Shown: positions 10,481-27,249, counted from the stretch's first letter. The stretch is 64,000 nt of DNA from Mesostigma viride (GCA_009746045.1 RPFO01001075.1:71001-135000); one strand, 5' to 3'. The notes: a model not told the origin generated them from the letters alone. Numbers and translations: made by a program.

Positions 10481-11543
10481 GCTCTGATGCGGGTGTTGAT
10501 GTCGTCGGCCGTGGAGGGAAGCCAGCTGCCAAGGAGCTTGAAGCGAGTCGCCGGGGGGACGGGGCTGCCGTCCAGCAAGAGGAGGGTGGGTGGCTGGGTG
10601 CATGGGGCTATCCCATGCAGCAGCTAGGGAAGCCGATGGCCATGACCTCCGTTTTAATTCTTGCTGATCATAAGCCCCACCGCCCGCGCTTCCAGTGCCT
10701 AAGCTGTCTAGCCAGAGTTGGGCTGACTCCGGAGTTTCCACGACCGTCGTGTCATCAGCGTAGATCAGATCGCTCAGTCGGTAGGGTGCCGGGTCAACCC
10801 CGCCGTAGCTGGCGTACTCCGTGACCTCGATCCCCGGCGGCCGGCGCCCCTCCACCCGGGTGAAGCGCTACTAAGCGGGCTTGTGCAGGCCATGCACATA
10901 TTAATATAGTCCACCATAATGATGAATAGATATGGGGAGAGCATACAGCCCAGCCACACCCCGGTGGGCCGCAGGGGGAACGCCGGAGTGACGCCGTCGG
11001 CGGCCGGTACGGACCTGGGCTTGGGACCCTTCATAGAAAGTTCTGGCGGATGATCGATCTCAACGATGTACGATGGGACACGGAACAGGTGAAGGACCAC
11101 CCACCGGGCGTCCCATATAACCGTATCGAATGCCTTGTCTCCTCGGTATCGAATGCCTTGGTGTAATCCACGAAGATCAATAGCGATGCATGGCAAGAGG
11201 CCGGGGGCCAGGCGGCCCACTAGTTCCTCGATCAGGCGGCGCGCGGTAATAATGGTGACCATAACACAATTGCGACCAACACGGAAGCCGATCTTGGACT
11301 CACCTAGGTGGGGATCGAGGCTGGCGCGCATGCGGTTCAGCATGCAGGAGACGCATGAAGACTTTCAGCACGCAGCTTTGGAGGCATACGCCGCGGTAGT
11401 TGCCGGTATCCGCGGCGGACCCCTTGCCCTTGTAGAGCATGACCCGGACAGCTGTCTTCCAATACGTCGGCGGGGGGAGGCCATCTCGTAGAATCCGGTT
11501 GCAAACACCCCGGAGGAAAGGCTCAAGCTCAGGCATAGATCTC
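10481..11543 (-). mobile_element. LINE ORF2 fragment (reverse transcriptase)
   Basis: Minus-strand non-LTR RT fragment. Reading from 11536 downward it shows the finger region WKTAVRVMLYKGKG with NYRGVCLQS, then GFRVGRNC, then CMLSPYLFIIMVDYI, then LSDLIYADDTTVVE with the YADD catalytic motif, then the start of the thumb. It lacks the endonuclease upstream and the C-terminal third that the related copy at 31181-32692 has. Several frame breaks and a short duplication (11125-11160) show it is dead. Its 3' end is cut inside coding sequence at the carbonic anhydrase junction, which is unlike a normal LINE insertion (intact 3' end). Confidence 0.8.
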
Positions 11544-11546
11544 CAT

Positions 11547-11990
11547 GTACATGTAAGCCTCCTACAGGCTCTATACCAGCTGATTCACGAGTTTCATTTA
11601 GCCATGTACATTAAAATTAAATGTACATGTGTGCCTACTATGATCGATGTGCCACACTCCAGATGATGCCTAGCTTTATCTAGTTATGCTGTGTCCATGC
11701 AGAGAGCTGCTCTCTGCTAGCTGAGATGCCACGCTCTAGCTCTTGTATCGGCTATGCTGATCTTCCCCACCTATCTATGACGGGCTCCCCTTAGCTCGGG
11801 TGTTGCCCGAGACTCTGGGGGGTGCAGGTGCCCTGGTGCACCTACTAGAGCAAGTGTTGTTTACATTCCCACCCTTGCAGGAAGTAGCTTAGAATGTATT
11901 ATAGGCCATATGCCCCATCTCAAGGGCTATGTGCTACATATACTCCCTACGGAGTTATGTTCATAATGAATTAATCCCAACTCCCTTGGG
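11547..11990 (+). repeat. LINE-type 3' UTR repeat, copy 1
   Basis: About 440 bp that aligns with 48018-48420 and, in part, 48425-48620. It ends ATGTGCTACATATACTCCC, then a short hairpin (11943-11954) and an AT-rich tail. The same ending closes the LINE copies in this window, so I read it as a LINE 3' UTR in plus orientation, placed beside the minus-strand RT fragment. Confidence 0.6.
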
Positions 11991-12086
11991 AGTATTCTGA
12001 TTCCCTTGGGAGTATATATACGTAACACATGGCCCTGAGCACATCAATAGCATATCAATCATAGCAAAAGCATATATCAAAGCCAT

Positions 12087-12655
12087 GAGGTAGCCATGGC
12101 TGCCGGCGGAGCTCATAACTTTCACACTTGCTTCCAAGGGCACCAAACTAATGCGGCCGTGAGTATCACAACCGCTTCGTCTAATTAGTTATTTCTAAGA
12201 CGCACATGCTGATATATTTTCCCGAAGCTCTTACGCGATATATCATGACGAGAAAACGCTTGGCTCTACGCAACGTGGCCTGGCGGCTGCGCTAAGCCCT
12301 GAAAATACGTCTGCAGCTCCGGTTGCAGCAATTCGCCCTCGATCAGGCTCGGAATTAAGGCAGCGGTGACACTAGTTGAGCACTGGTGGTCGCCCAGGTC
12401 CCTCCCCGGCTTGCCTTGCCCTCGATCGGCTTCGCCTGAGCGCCCAAGCGCAGTCGCCCTCCATGGCGACCCCAGCTGGTCCGAGCACGACTTTGACATC
12501 GACAGGTTATTTTCCACCTTTGACGTCAACCGGCCCTGCTATTTTCAAGTTGCTAATTATATTCGAGGCGTTTTGATGAGTAGTGTAGTTAGGATTTTCT
12601 AGACTAGATAGCTTAGAGTTAGGTTAGTTCGATGACGCGGCTTCCTCCACTCCAC
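12087..12655 (+). mobile_element. Internally deleted LINE (5' UTR and ORF1 start joined to 3' UTR)
   Basis: 12087-12244 aligns with the LINE 5' UTR at 12862-13017 (shared GGTAGCCATGGCTG, GACGCACATGCTGATAT). About 12245-12330 aligns with the ORF1 start region at 46526-46610. From 12567 the sequence is the LINE 3' UTR seen in reverse at 31240-31340 (TTTTGATGAGTAGTGTAG, CGCGGCTTCCTCCACTCC). All of ORF2 and most of ORF1 are missing, so this is a short non-autonomous derivative. Confidence 0.6.
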
Positions 12656-12850
12656 CCATTAAATTAAAATTAAATTAAATTATAACATGCCTCCGTTGGA
12701 GATCATGTAGCACATAATAATCCTGGATGGATGGGTGGAGTGGAGGACCAGTCCACCCGCCACCCATCCATCAAGGAATATGCATGCTACATGATCTCCC
12801 AACGGATGAGGGAGATACATGATGATCTTCCTCCCCCGTCCATCAACACG
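12656..12850. repeat. Fold-back of LINE 3' tails
   Basis: A minus-oriented LINE 3' tail (AT-rich block 12660-12685, hairpin CTCCGTTGGAG 12691-12701, CATGTAGCACAT) faces a plus-oriented one (CCACCCATCCATCAAGGAAT, CTACATGATCTCCCAACGGA at 12787-12806). Together they form an imperfect inverted repeat centred near 12755. Confidence 0.5.
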
Positions 12851-12861
12851 AGCCACGAGCC

Positions 12862-13012
12862 ACAAGGTAGCCATGGCTGACGGCGGAGCTCATAACTCTC
12901 ACGTTTGAGCACCGAATTTAGCCGTGAATATCACAATCGACGCGTCTTTTTACGACGCACATGCTGATATAATTTTCCGAGGCTATTACGCAGTATATTA
13001 TATACGATGAGC
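12862..13012 (+). mobile_element. LINE 5' UTR up to the Ty3 insertion point
   Basis: Second copy of the LINE 5' UTR. It runs to the ATGAGC that begins LINE ORF1. The Ty3 element inserted exactly here: TGAGC at 13008-13012 is duplicated at 46525-46529, and ORF1 resumes at 46525. ORF1 is described under 46525-48010. Confidence 0.65.
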
Positions 13013-15330
13013 TGTTACGTCGCGTAACAATTCGTTGTAGTTACGGACGTAAATTAGGTCTTTTGCCTCGGTTGTCCCTAGGTTTACGTGTAGCTCCTAC
13101 CGGGACACTATTGTCCTCGTAACAGTACTGTGGTACATTGGGTGCCTTTGGGCGCCGCGCCGCGTACTTTACTAGTGGTCCTTATCCTTTGGTAGAATGT
13201 AGTGGACCAGCGTGCATCTGTATCTGTGCCGGTGCATCTGTAGGCAGAGTGAGATCATACGCCGTATAATACGGTATAATACGGTATAATACGTAATACG
13301 CTGGCTTTTAGCGTATGATTTTTCATACGTAATACGTTTTAGCGCATAATGACGTATAATACCGTATAATACCGTATAATGCCGTGTTTTCCGCGTTTTT
13401 TTTACGTTTTGCGCGGCTAGGATGCCAGAACGACAGGGCAACGATTTGAAGCCACAGATTTCGTATCTCTACTATAAGTACTGACCCGTCTGAACTTTCA
13501 CAATTCGACGCGATCTTATTTTGACATTGTGGTGCACAGTGCGCGCACCGTGCGGAGGTGGCCATGGCGACGTGCGTTCCGTTAAAATATGGCTAATCCG
13601 GCGGGCGACAGGCGAAAAAATTAAGCCGATGGTTAAAAGTGATGTTCTATTATGATGTTTCATAGCAAGATCTGCACTATTTGCAAATTCGCTGCCTTTG
13701 TTGGTACAGATTTGGACGGGGGTCTCATCCAACGTCAATTTGGCCGCGATGAATAATCTAGCATGTGTGCCTGCGACGGTAGAACTCGACATTCGTGGGT
13801 TAGTTTGATGCAGCAAGAGCCGTTTAGTAACGGACACCATGAAAATAACCTAAGCATCTTCGATCTGCGGCCATTTCCTGTCATTTCTAAAATGATCTCG
13901 TTCAGGCCTGCGCGATCCGCGGTTAATCCATCCATGGCTGGCTGGCTTTTCTTGCGCGCCTGGGTAGGAAATAATGCCGGCCGTGGTACGGTACGTTGAT
14001 TTGCCGCATGTCACCGCCCAGTCTGTTTGCGCTCTTAATGAACCTGGCATGAAACTTTTTGCGCCGTTTCTGGGTTTTTCTCGCTATTTTGTTCTCCACT
14101 TGTTGCAGTTGTGCTATCAGATTTTCCGCAGCTTTCAATGGTTTTCCTTACGCTGCGTATGCCATGCTTCCTAAAGCTACCCAGAATTGATCGGGCAGTT
14201 ATCTGGCTTTGCTACGCTTCCTGTATGGAGGTTTTCACACGGTAGACATTCTATATTGCGTAGTCAAGGACCCTAGCTGCCTGGGAGCGGCATCACCGTT
14301 GCAAGGAGCTGGCGAGCTCATAGACGCCTGTCATGCTCTTCAGCCTGCTGGAAAACAAGGTTGTTGTATGGAAGGTGAGAATATGTGAGTTACTTATCAC
14401 ATCCCCACCTGTTTAGCCTCCGTGGTTCCCCAACGGGGACACGAGATTAATTAATATTAATTAATTAATTCAGTTAATTAATTAATTAATGCACACCACG
14501 AGTCACACACCTGTAGTCACATGCAGCTCAGTATATTCACATAGCATCGCACCATGCAAACATACTACATGCATTAATTGTATACTACTGTAGTATTTGC
14601 GTGCATGCACAGCCACATATATATATTAAAATATATAATTACTTGCATCAAAGTGAAGGCACCCAAGTAAACATAACCAATATAAAGCCACATATATACA
14701 CATACACACAATTATGCATGCGCACGTTTACATTCTCAGTATTACATGCAATACATCGATCGTGTCCACAATATCCACCGTATAGAGTATAGCCGAGGGT
14801 AGGGCAACCTTGGATTATGTCCAAAACAGTGTTAAAAACATGTATGTGGATTGATGGTGGGTGTCTTAAAATGTGTAAAATCAGAGTATTCTGAGTGTGT
14901 CCGTACGAAAACGTATAATACCGTATTATACCGTATTATACCGTATTATACATTATACTCCACCGTGACCGTATAACGCGTATAACGTACGATCTCACTC
15001 TGTCTGTAGGCGAGGGCCATGTCGGCCCGAGCGTGTTGGACCGTTGGTGACCATTTATGCACGTTCTACCCCTCGTGTGTTCACTCGGCGTGTGTTAAAT
15101 GAATTAACACATATAGGCTTGGGTCATGGCAGTGTAGTTGTGTTTCCTTCCTCTATTCCTGGAGTAAACGGGTTGCCGTAAATGGCTTATGGCGTATTAT
15201 AGCAACACTTACGTTAATGCATTGAGATCTGGATCGTCTCGTTCGTCTTTCGCTAGAGGTGGCTTGACTAGTTTAGGTAGCATCAGGCCAGGTAGAGGTA
15301 GAGGTAGTGGTAGATACCCGAGGCGTAACA
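13013..15330 (+). repeat. Ty3 5' LTR, interrupted by a hAT element
   Basis: After removing the hAT element and one TSD copy the LTR is about 552 bp and matches the 563-bp 3' LTR at 45962-46524. The 3' copy has 12 extra bases near 46438-46450, and one small difference occurs near 15175/46358. Confidence 0.9.
13245..15002. mobile_element. Non-autonomous hAT-superfamily transposon
   Basis: 1758 bp bounded by inverted ends CAGAGTGAGATCATACG / CGTACGATCTCACTCTG (one mismatch in 17) and flanked by an exact 8-bp duplication TCTGTAGG (13237-13244, 15003-15010). The 8-bp TSD and CAG...CTG ends fit hAT. Both subterminal regions carry repeated GTATAATACG-type motifs (13258-13380, 14905-14985), the sort of array hAT transposases bind. 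The interior has only short ORFs without a recognisable transposase or BED finger, and a TTAATTAA-rich block at 14446-14490. Excising it restores the Ty3 LTR exactly. Confidence 0.88.
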
Positions 15331-15476
15331 ATGGACTCGGAGGAATTTTAGGTAGAGAACCAGACGACGATCCCCTGCAACATACGTCATTGAATCAACC
15401 CTTCCGCGTCCGGGAAAATGAAGACGACACCTACTTGACAGGTAATGGGCGGGTCGCCTGCAAGCTGGGGGGGTAG
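15189..15476 (+). CDS. Small ORF starting inside the Ty3 5' LTR
   Basis: A 95-residue ORF whose ATG lies in the LTR and which crosses into the internal region at 15331. The N-terminal half is basic and Arg/Gly/Ser-rich (PGRGRGSGRYPRR); the C-terminal half is acidic. A good splice donor (CAG|GTAATG near 15442) and an acceptor near 15690 (TATTTAG) would extend it in frame by about 30 residues. No family is recognised and it may be leader sequence only. Confidence 0.3.
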   Translation: MAYYSNTYVNALRSGSSRSSFARGGLTSLGSIRPGRGRGSGRYPRRNNGLGGILGREPDDDPLQHTSLNQPFRVRENEDDTYLTGNGRVACKLGG

Positions 15477-15862
15477 TGCTGCCCGATTCGGGACACGCCC
15501 TGCCTAGAAGATAGACCTGCTTGAAGCGGAAAATCCTTTTATAGATAGCTCCTTTTCCTCGTTTTGTTTTCTTGAGACATGTGGCCTACTGTCGTAGATA
15601 GGTGATGGTTTTGGTTCTACGCTAGAGAGACGACTAGCGTCTCGTAGATTACACTTTTCTGCATTCTTGCCTGCGTTGTATTTAGACGACCCATCGCCAG
15701 ACGCAGAATTCTTGAAACCGGATACTTACGACCACCTGGCGCTGGAAACCTCGTCCCTGCGTGCGTCGTCAATCTGGTTCGGTTTCAGACACCCGAGATA
15801 AGTCGCCTAAGTTCTCCTCGTTCTCCTTATTTGACTACTCAAGACCTACCAGGTGCGTTAAC

Positions 15863-16084
15863 ATGAGCCAGCGACGTCCTTTTCCTGCTCCTTCTCATTC
15901 GACTAGTAATAATAGTTTAGCGAAGTATTACGTTGTTATTACCCCTCAATGGGCATCTATTTTCTTATCGTGGGCCGATGCTAGGAAGTTCGTTCAGTCA
16001 CGTGCTTATAACGTCTCCAAATATAAGAAGTTTATGTCCTTTGAAGAAGCTCAGACCTACCTAGTGAATGAGATTTGGGCATAG
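15863..16084 (+). CDS. RNase H1-like hybrid-binding (viroplasmin-type) domain ORF of the Ty3 element
   Basis: A 73-residue ORF from ATG 15863; its frame is open upstream to 15761. Residues ~17-70 match the RNA:DNA hybrid-binding domain found at the N-terminus of eukaryotic RNase H1 and in caulimovirus viroplasmin: KYYVV at the start, an ISLSW-like IFLSWADA, then SKYKKFMSFEEAQTYL, the diagnostic KYKKFxSFEEA signature. It lies between the 5' LTR and gag. A Pro/Ser-rich reading continues in another frame at 16068-16268, so the original protein may have been longer. Role is inferred: binding the RNA:DNA intermediate or viral RNA during reverse transcription. Having it upstream of gag is unusual for Ty3 elements. 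Confidence 0.7.
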   Translation: MSQRRPFPAPSHSTSNNSLAKYYVVITPQWASIFLSWADARKFVQSRAYNVSKYKKFMSFEEAQTYLVNEIWA

Positions 16085-16389
16085 TGAATCAGATTTGGGT
16101 CTCCATTCTCGTCCTTCTCCTCATGCTCGTCCTGCAGTAGATAGTCTTGTTTTTGTTACACCACCTCCATCTCCTCCTTCGTCTCCCCCTAAACGGGCTG
16201 CATCCTCATCTAGCTTAGATACGCCTCTCACCTTAGAGTTTGGTTGGCCTATCCATTACTGTTGCTAAAAAGGATTGATTTAAATTGTTTCCTTCTTTTA
16301 GGACACTAAAAGCCTTTTCTTTTCTTTCCTTGCCTTGTCCTTTATCCTTGTGCTTTCAGTTACATTCATAATCATTTACGTAATTAAAA

Positions 16390-16604
16390 ATGGATCCAGT
16401 GGTTGGTAACATGTCGCCTATACCTACCAACACTCCTACTATGAATAATAATAATAATAATAATAACAACAATAACAACACTCGTGGTAACCGACGGGAC
16501 TCACTTGAAACGGTGCACCATCTCACTCCTCAAGGTAATCTGCGTACCTCACCTCCTTCTCCTGTTACTGGTGGTCGCCGTCGTCCCTCACTTACCCCAC
16601 CTAC
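16390..16604 (+). pseudogene. Ty3 gag, N-terminal part
   Basis: Starts at ATG 16390 and encodes an Asn-rich, Pro/Ser-rich N-terminus (AAT/AAC tract 16443-16480). It is cut by Copia-B copy 1. CCTAC (16600-16604) is duplicated at 28400-28404, and joining 16604 to 28405 reads PPTVEQRVRFSDEP in frame. Confidence 0.8.
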
Positions 16605-17188
16605 TGTTAAAATCGAGTTCGAATTTTATTAAATGATAATTTTACGGTAATCAGGTTACAAACTCAGAGCCAAGCCCCCAGCTTAATTTACCAGCGCAAC
16701 CATAGCCATTGCCAGCATAGCAGCAACAACCGTTGGACCCGCCGCAACACAATGCTGGCTTTTGGATCATCATCGTCTGTCAGGCGGCTAGGCTAGCCTG
16801 CGGCGCTAGGCACCGACGCAAGCCTGGGAACGCATCTCCGTTACACATCTCCGTTACAACACACCAGCCGAGTACCGACCAATCGACACACACCAGTATC
16901 TCGCCACTTGTCACGCCAGCCGGCAGTACCCAGAATCCTAGTCCGCACCTCAGTACCGGACCAGTGCCTCACAGCCAAAGTCTAGGGCGTAACTCACGAG
17001 GCATAACGCACACAGCGTAACTTAAATCGTTGTGGATCACACAAGCCAAAATTCAGCCGAACCTCAAAACGGCTAAGTCCCAATGCGCCGAATTAACCCG
17101 AACGCCTCGAACCACAAAATGGCTAAGTACCGGCACACAATCATTAATTATTTCCATGTGACTGCGAGCTGAAACCTATAATATAACA
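16605..17188 (-). repeat. Copia-B copy 1 LTR (3' end of the element)
   Basis: Reverse of the LTR at 39318-39900. TG...CA ends (TGTTATATTATAGG ... TTTTAACA on its own strand). Between it and pol (17189-17662) is about 470 bp without an ORF. Confidence 0.93.
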
Positions 17189-17662
17189 CCAGCCGCTTTT
17201 TCCCGAGCAGTCACACATCCCACCAATCATTATCTCACTCAGCTCGAGAGTAACCGACAGACACCTCACCAGGAAGCACTAACACAGGACGCTATGTACT
17301 AGGGGAGTCCGCACCCCTCACTTGGCGCCCATTCACGCCCTGGTAGTACAACCAGCATCTGTCAGTAAGTCAAGTAAGCAAGCGAGAATACAAGACTGAT
17401 CAAAAGACCACCCTCGGCTCCAACACCAACCACACCCTGAACCCACGGACTTTCACACATCACCAACCACAGTCCCCGCCTCCGATCAGGTCCTCAACCC
17501 AGGACCATCCCATCAGGTACATCCCCACCAAGATAGAGTTATCCAACCGTACTGGGTCATCCTGAGATGGGCTCGATCCAGGGGTCATTCCCAGCCCACA
17601 TGTAATGCGTCCCAACGCCTGCCAGCCTGAAATTCTCATGCCACATGGTCCATTGCCCAGAT

Positions 17663-20600
17663 CTACATCAAACCCTCCAGCAGTCCTTGCAGATCCCCGA
17701 GAGAGCCCCCCATGACCATCCGCAGGAGGCGATACTGGTCGCGCGCCCCAGCGAACAGCTTGGTCAGCGCATCAGCCGGGTTGAGCTTCCCAGGTAGATG
17801 AAGCACGCTCACTGCGTATGACAGTTCCTTGAGTAGTAGGAAATCCAGGTCGCGCGTCCTGGACAGGCTGTTGAGAATGAAACTCACAAGCGGCTGACTG
17901 TCGGTATGCACAGTCGTGGTCAGTACCAAACGAGCATCCAGCCACTTGCCCATCCAGCGCAGAAATTGCTCTAGATACAGGGACGCCTTGATGCACTCAC
18001 ACACCCCGCGACACTCATTGGTATCCGATCCAACTGCCACCCTGCGGCACAACCTAGAGTACCACCCACAGAGCGAACCATTGCCCTTGGGGTTGGAGAG
18101 CACAAACAAGCCGCCCATGCGAGCTCTCGTCTTGGTGAGCTCCCTGCCCTCGCCAGACGTGTCAGCAAAGCAATGCAACACAATCGGCTGAGAAAGAGAC
18201 AAACCAGAAAGTACTACACCCTGGCTCTCAGCAACATACTGCTTGATCACAGACGGAGAAACGAGAGCCAACACCTCATCCACAGTCCTACTTAACACCA
18301 GCAGGTCAGGCCCACACACCGCTGCCATCCAGCCGAGCTTGCCACGCAATCTGCTCCACAAACCCTTGGCGCACAACTCCTCCACATCGCGCATGAGCTC
18401 CTCCCTGTACTTGTCAGGAATACCCAAGTGCATCCGGTGCTTACCCGACACCACCCGCAGGGTTTGCACCACCCCGCAAAACACCCGTGGCGTCTGCGGC
18501 CCCAATTGCTGCAACTCACCCACTGGGAACCGCCGCCCAATGTCAGCATAGAATGCATGCAAGGCTGACCGCGAAGCAATGACACGCAAGTCATCCCCAT
18601 GCAGTTGTACAAACATAGGACCAGACGGCATCCGCGCCACGAACAACGATGGGTCGTAGGGAGATACCTCAAACTCTGCGATCTCACCCAACGCACGCAT
18701 GAGGGTTATCCTCCAAACAATCGACGCGCTCTGCAGACCCTCTATAGCCTTGCACAGACCCATGAACTCAGACGTGACCACCTCCTTCCAGAACGGCGGC
18801 GTCTGCACCACTAGAGGCGGAGTACCCTCCCACACCTCTTGCGCCACTTCCTCGCTAGAGTTAGGGAATGCGCGCTTGACATCAATGGACGCACACGCGT
18901 AGTCCTTGCCTTCGTCCAGAAAGCTAAGAAAAATCATGCTAACCATCCTGAACGTGTCCCATGCCATCCCTGGGGTGTAGAGCTCCTCCTTGGCCAGCGG
19001 GCTAGTACCTGCAAACTCTTGTGATACCGGCCTCACGTAGCAGATCTCCACACCTGCCTTCACCTTGTGGGACAGCACCATCTTCAGCGGAAGCACCCTA
19101 GCCCCCTTCGGCACCGTGTCAAGCGGTTCATACACCCCGTAGCCCTGCCACTCCTCAAGTGCCTTACGGAATGCACACCACCAGCTCGAGAACCCACTAG
19201 GCGTTGACATCTGCAGTACAAGCTCAGGGAATGTGATCGGGGAATGTGCGGCTATGTCCCTCTCAGTGATTCCTAGGCTGTTGGGATGCAGTAATGCAGG
19301 CATAACCAGGTCAGCAGCTGGCGGGAGATCAGCGCCCCACGCTACACCCTCCGTACCCGACAGTGCTGCTAGCCTAGCCACTGTGCTGCAAATGCGACTG
19401 AGAGGCTCGACTGACTTGTAAGACTGTAGCTCTATCGACCCGTGACCTACTCGGGTTAGCAATGAGCTCTGAATCCGCACATCAGGATGGTCCAGGAAAG
19501 GAAGTCCCAAAATGGCGGGTCCATCATACCCCTCGAGCACGCAAAACGGCGTCTCCTCCCCAAGATCGTCAGCATTACCTCACCCCGCACCGGCATCCTC
19601 ACTAACCCGGAGAAGTCCTCCACATACCTCCACCTGGACGCAGTGCACGGCAGATGCCTGGCTACTCCCTCACCCAGCAAGCACACCACCGCGTCAGTGT
19701 CCACTTCCAATCGACAACTACCCAGCCCGTCCGAATACCAGTTGGCAAGCTTAGAGACCGCAGCCACCAGCTCACCTGGCTCACCTCTCTCCTCGACAGC
19801 CTCGCTGTCGTCCATGGGGCTGTCGCCCTCACTCGGCAATATAGGCCCCGCGTCGGCCAACCCGCCAACGCCACCAGCCTGCTGCCCCGCACCTGCGGTC
19901 AATGCCCCAGCATCGCCGGCCCGTGCAACCCCACCTTCGGCTGGCTCACCCGCCTCACCGGACCGTGGTACCATCCCACCTTCGGCCACCCGCTCCTTGC
20001 CGGCCCGCGAGATGTTGCCCCCCAACTGCCGCTGCTCGCCCACCGTGGCAGCGCGTCGAGCTTCCTGCAGGCGCTCCACTAGGCGGGCTAGTACCGCGGC
20101 GCGCTGCTTCTCCTGGTCGTCAACGGCTGGGGCAACCCCCGAACCGCCCGACCCCACGCTAGCGGGACCGCCCTTGGAAGGTGGCAACCCAGCTTCCGGC
20201 GAAAGGGAGCGAGTAGGTTGATCAGGCCCACCCCCCTCCCTCACCCCCCCTGCAGCCCCGGGATCCCCCGCCTCACCCCCAGCCTGCACACTGGGGTCCC
20301 TAACACCTTCCTCAGCGGGTGGGTCTGGCGGCCCCAGCCCGTCATAGTAGGGGCGCAGGTGTTTCCACGCTAGCAGCTTGTCGTAGCAACTGTCCTCTAG
20401 CGCTACCGAAGCAAGCATGTGATCAGGATCGATCTCCTTGACCACACCGGGACCTCTCCATAGGCCCCGTTTTCCATGACTGCCCTCCGCGTAGGCCCAG
20501 ACCCTGGCGTTCACGCACGGCACATAAACCTGTCCACGTCGCAGGTCCATCTTTACCATGCGCACGTAACGATCGCTCAAATAATCCCTGTACTCTTCCA

Positions 20601-21540
20601 CAGCCTCAGGTGACAACAAGCCCATCTCCACTCCCTTAGGCGTGACTGCCACCTGCCCACCCAACACCTTGACCATTACACGGTTGTTGAGACATTGCTC
20701 TATCTCATTGCAGATCACCAGCCTCTCACGATACGAGCCTGTTCTCATCTTCTCCATGCATGCCATCACCTGCTTCGATGTCTGTATGTGGCGCTCGACA
20801 AGACCCTGGTGCTCGTGGTCAGCTACCCCAGCAAGTTCTATCTTCCCCACACCCGGCTCACCCACACAGCACTCAAACTGCTGATCGCACTCCAACACAG
20901 ATGCCACACCAAACTTGGACCTGAGGAGACGCAATGCATCACACAAGTGCTCCTTCAGCTTGCGCTCAAGTGGCACCATGACCTTGTACCTGGAGAACCT
21001 GCCCACTGCAAGCACGTAGTCTCTGTCGTCATACATGAATACATCACACTGCACCACACCTCGCTCAAACTCTGGCCTACGTGCATGGAACTTGTGCGGT
21101 TTAGGTGCCCGCTCCTGACATTTGCGACACCTTAACCACACCTGCTTGCACATATCCACTAAGTCTGTGAACCCTAGCATGGCTGCCCACTCCTCACCCG
21201 CATGCCCATGCCCTAGTGCTTTGTGTAACCGTGTGGCCATGTTAAGTACACTGAGCGACCCGGCTGCCTCACCGCACGCCGCACCATTCACATGTGCTGA
21301 ACTAGGGTCTGGTGAGGTACCACCTACCGGCGGCCCGCCCGCTGCGGTGTGCCCCCCTGCAGCGCCTCCAACCCACTCATTCCCCATCCCCTGAGACACT
21401 GCCCTTCCCCCTTCTGCAGCTGTCCCATGCTCCAGGTGGCCCCCCTTCTCCCTAGTGCCTGCTAGCACCGCCACCTGAGCACCCAGGTAGGGTGAGTACA
21501 CCTGGGGGGTCGAGCTGGCCTCCCCTGCACCAGCCCGCAT
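17663..21540 (-). pseudogene. Copia-B copy 1 pol (IN-PR-RT-RH), one frameshift
   Basis: Matches the intact 1292-codon pol of copy 2 in two frames: 21540 down to 19456 (integrase plus protease start) and 19540 down to 17663 (protease end, RT, RNase H). The break is at 19551-19560, where CGTCTCCTCCCC stands for CGTCTCTCTCCCC in copy 2, a net loss of one base. Domain content is described under copy 2 (34965-38843). Confidence 0.9.
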
Positions 21541-21551
21541 GCCAACCTCAC

Positions 21552-21767
21552 CTAGTCACCTACGGCCACCGCCCTGGGCCGCTGGGCACAGGTGAGTGTC
21601 CCTCGCAAAGTGCCCTGGCTGCCCACACCTGTGACACACCGCTGGTGCTTGCGAGTTGGCGTTGCTGCGTGCCTGGAGAGTGTCCTTGTGCCTGTGATAG
21701 CAATTGGCTGCCATGTGTCCCGACTTCCCACACACAAAGCATGCCCCATGCACCGCCGGCTGTGCAC

Positions 21768-21808
<41 letters not shown>

Positions 21809-22256
21809 GAGCGCTGTTGCTGCTGATACGGCGACGCAGCTGCAGGCTGTTGTGCATGCTGCTGCTGCTGCGGGTATGGCTGCTGTCTACCTTGCTGCCA
21901 TCGCTTCCCAGGCATGCGCTGCGCTCGGCTGAAGCTGCCCTTATTGCCCCTACGCATCGGGCCCCCATTGCCCCGAGGCCCGCTGGGCCCCGCGCCGCTA
22001 GAGCCACCACCGCCCGCAATGGCGGCCACCTTGCCCCCATCCGGCGCTTTAGCAGCACCACCTTGGGCACCACCAGAAGAAGGAATGGAATTCACAGCGA
22101 CAGGCGGTAATGCAGGGGAAATCAGACCCAGCTCATTGAGCTTACCTTGGGCCCGCAGTTGGGCCACCATGTCCCTCTCCTCACCCTCGACAATGCCCGT
22201 GATAACCTCAATCGCCTTATTGAGATCATCCTCGGCTTTCTCACGCTTGAGAGCTG
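21552..22256 (-). pseudogene. Copia-B copy 1 gag, C-terminal part
   Basis: C-terminal half of gag with a Gly/Ala-rich linker, a polyQ run (21770-21810) and two Cys-His knuckles. It is separated from the N-terminal half (27250-27775) by the fold-back element. The junction AGCTG | CCATGG of copy 2 is split here with a TG duplication. Confidence 0.9.
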
Positions 22257-27247
<4,991 letters not shown>

Positions 27248-27249
27248 TG

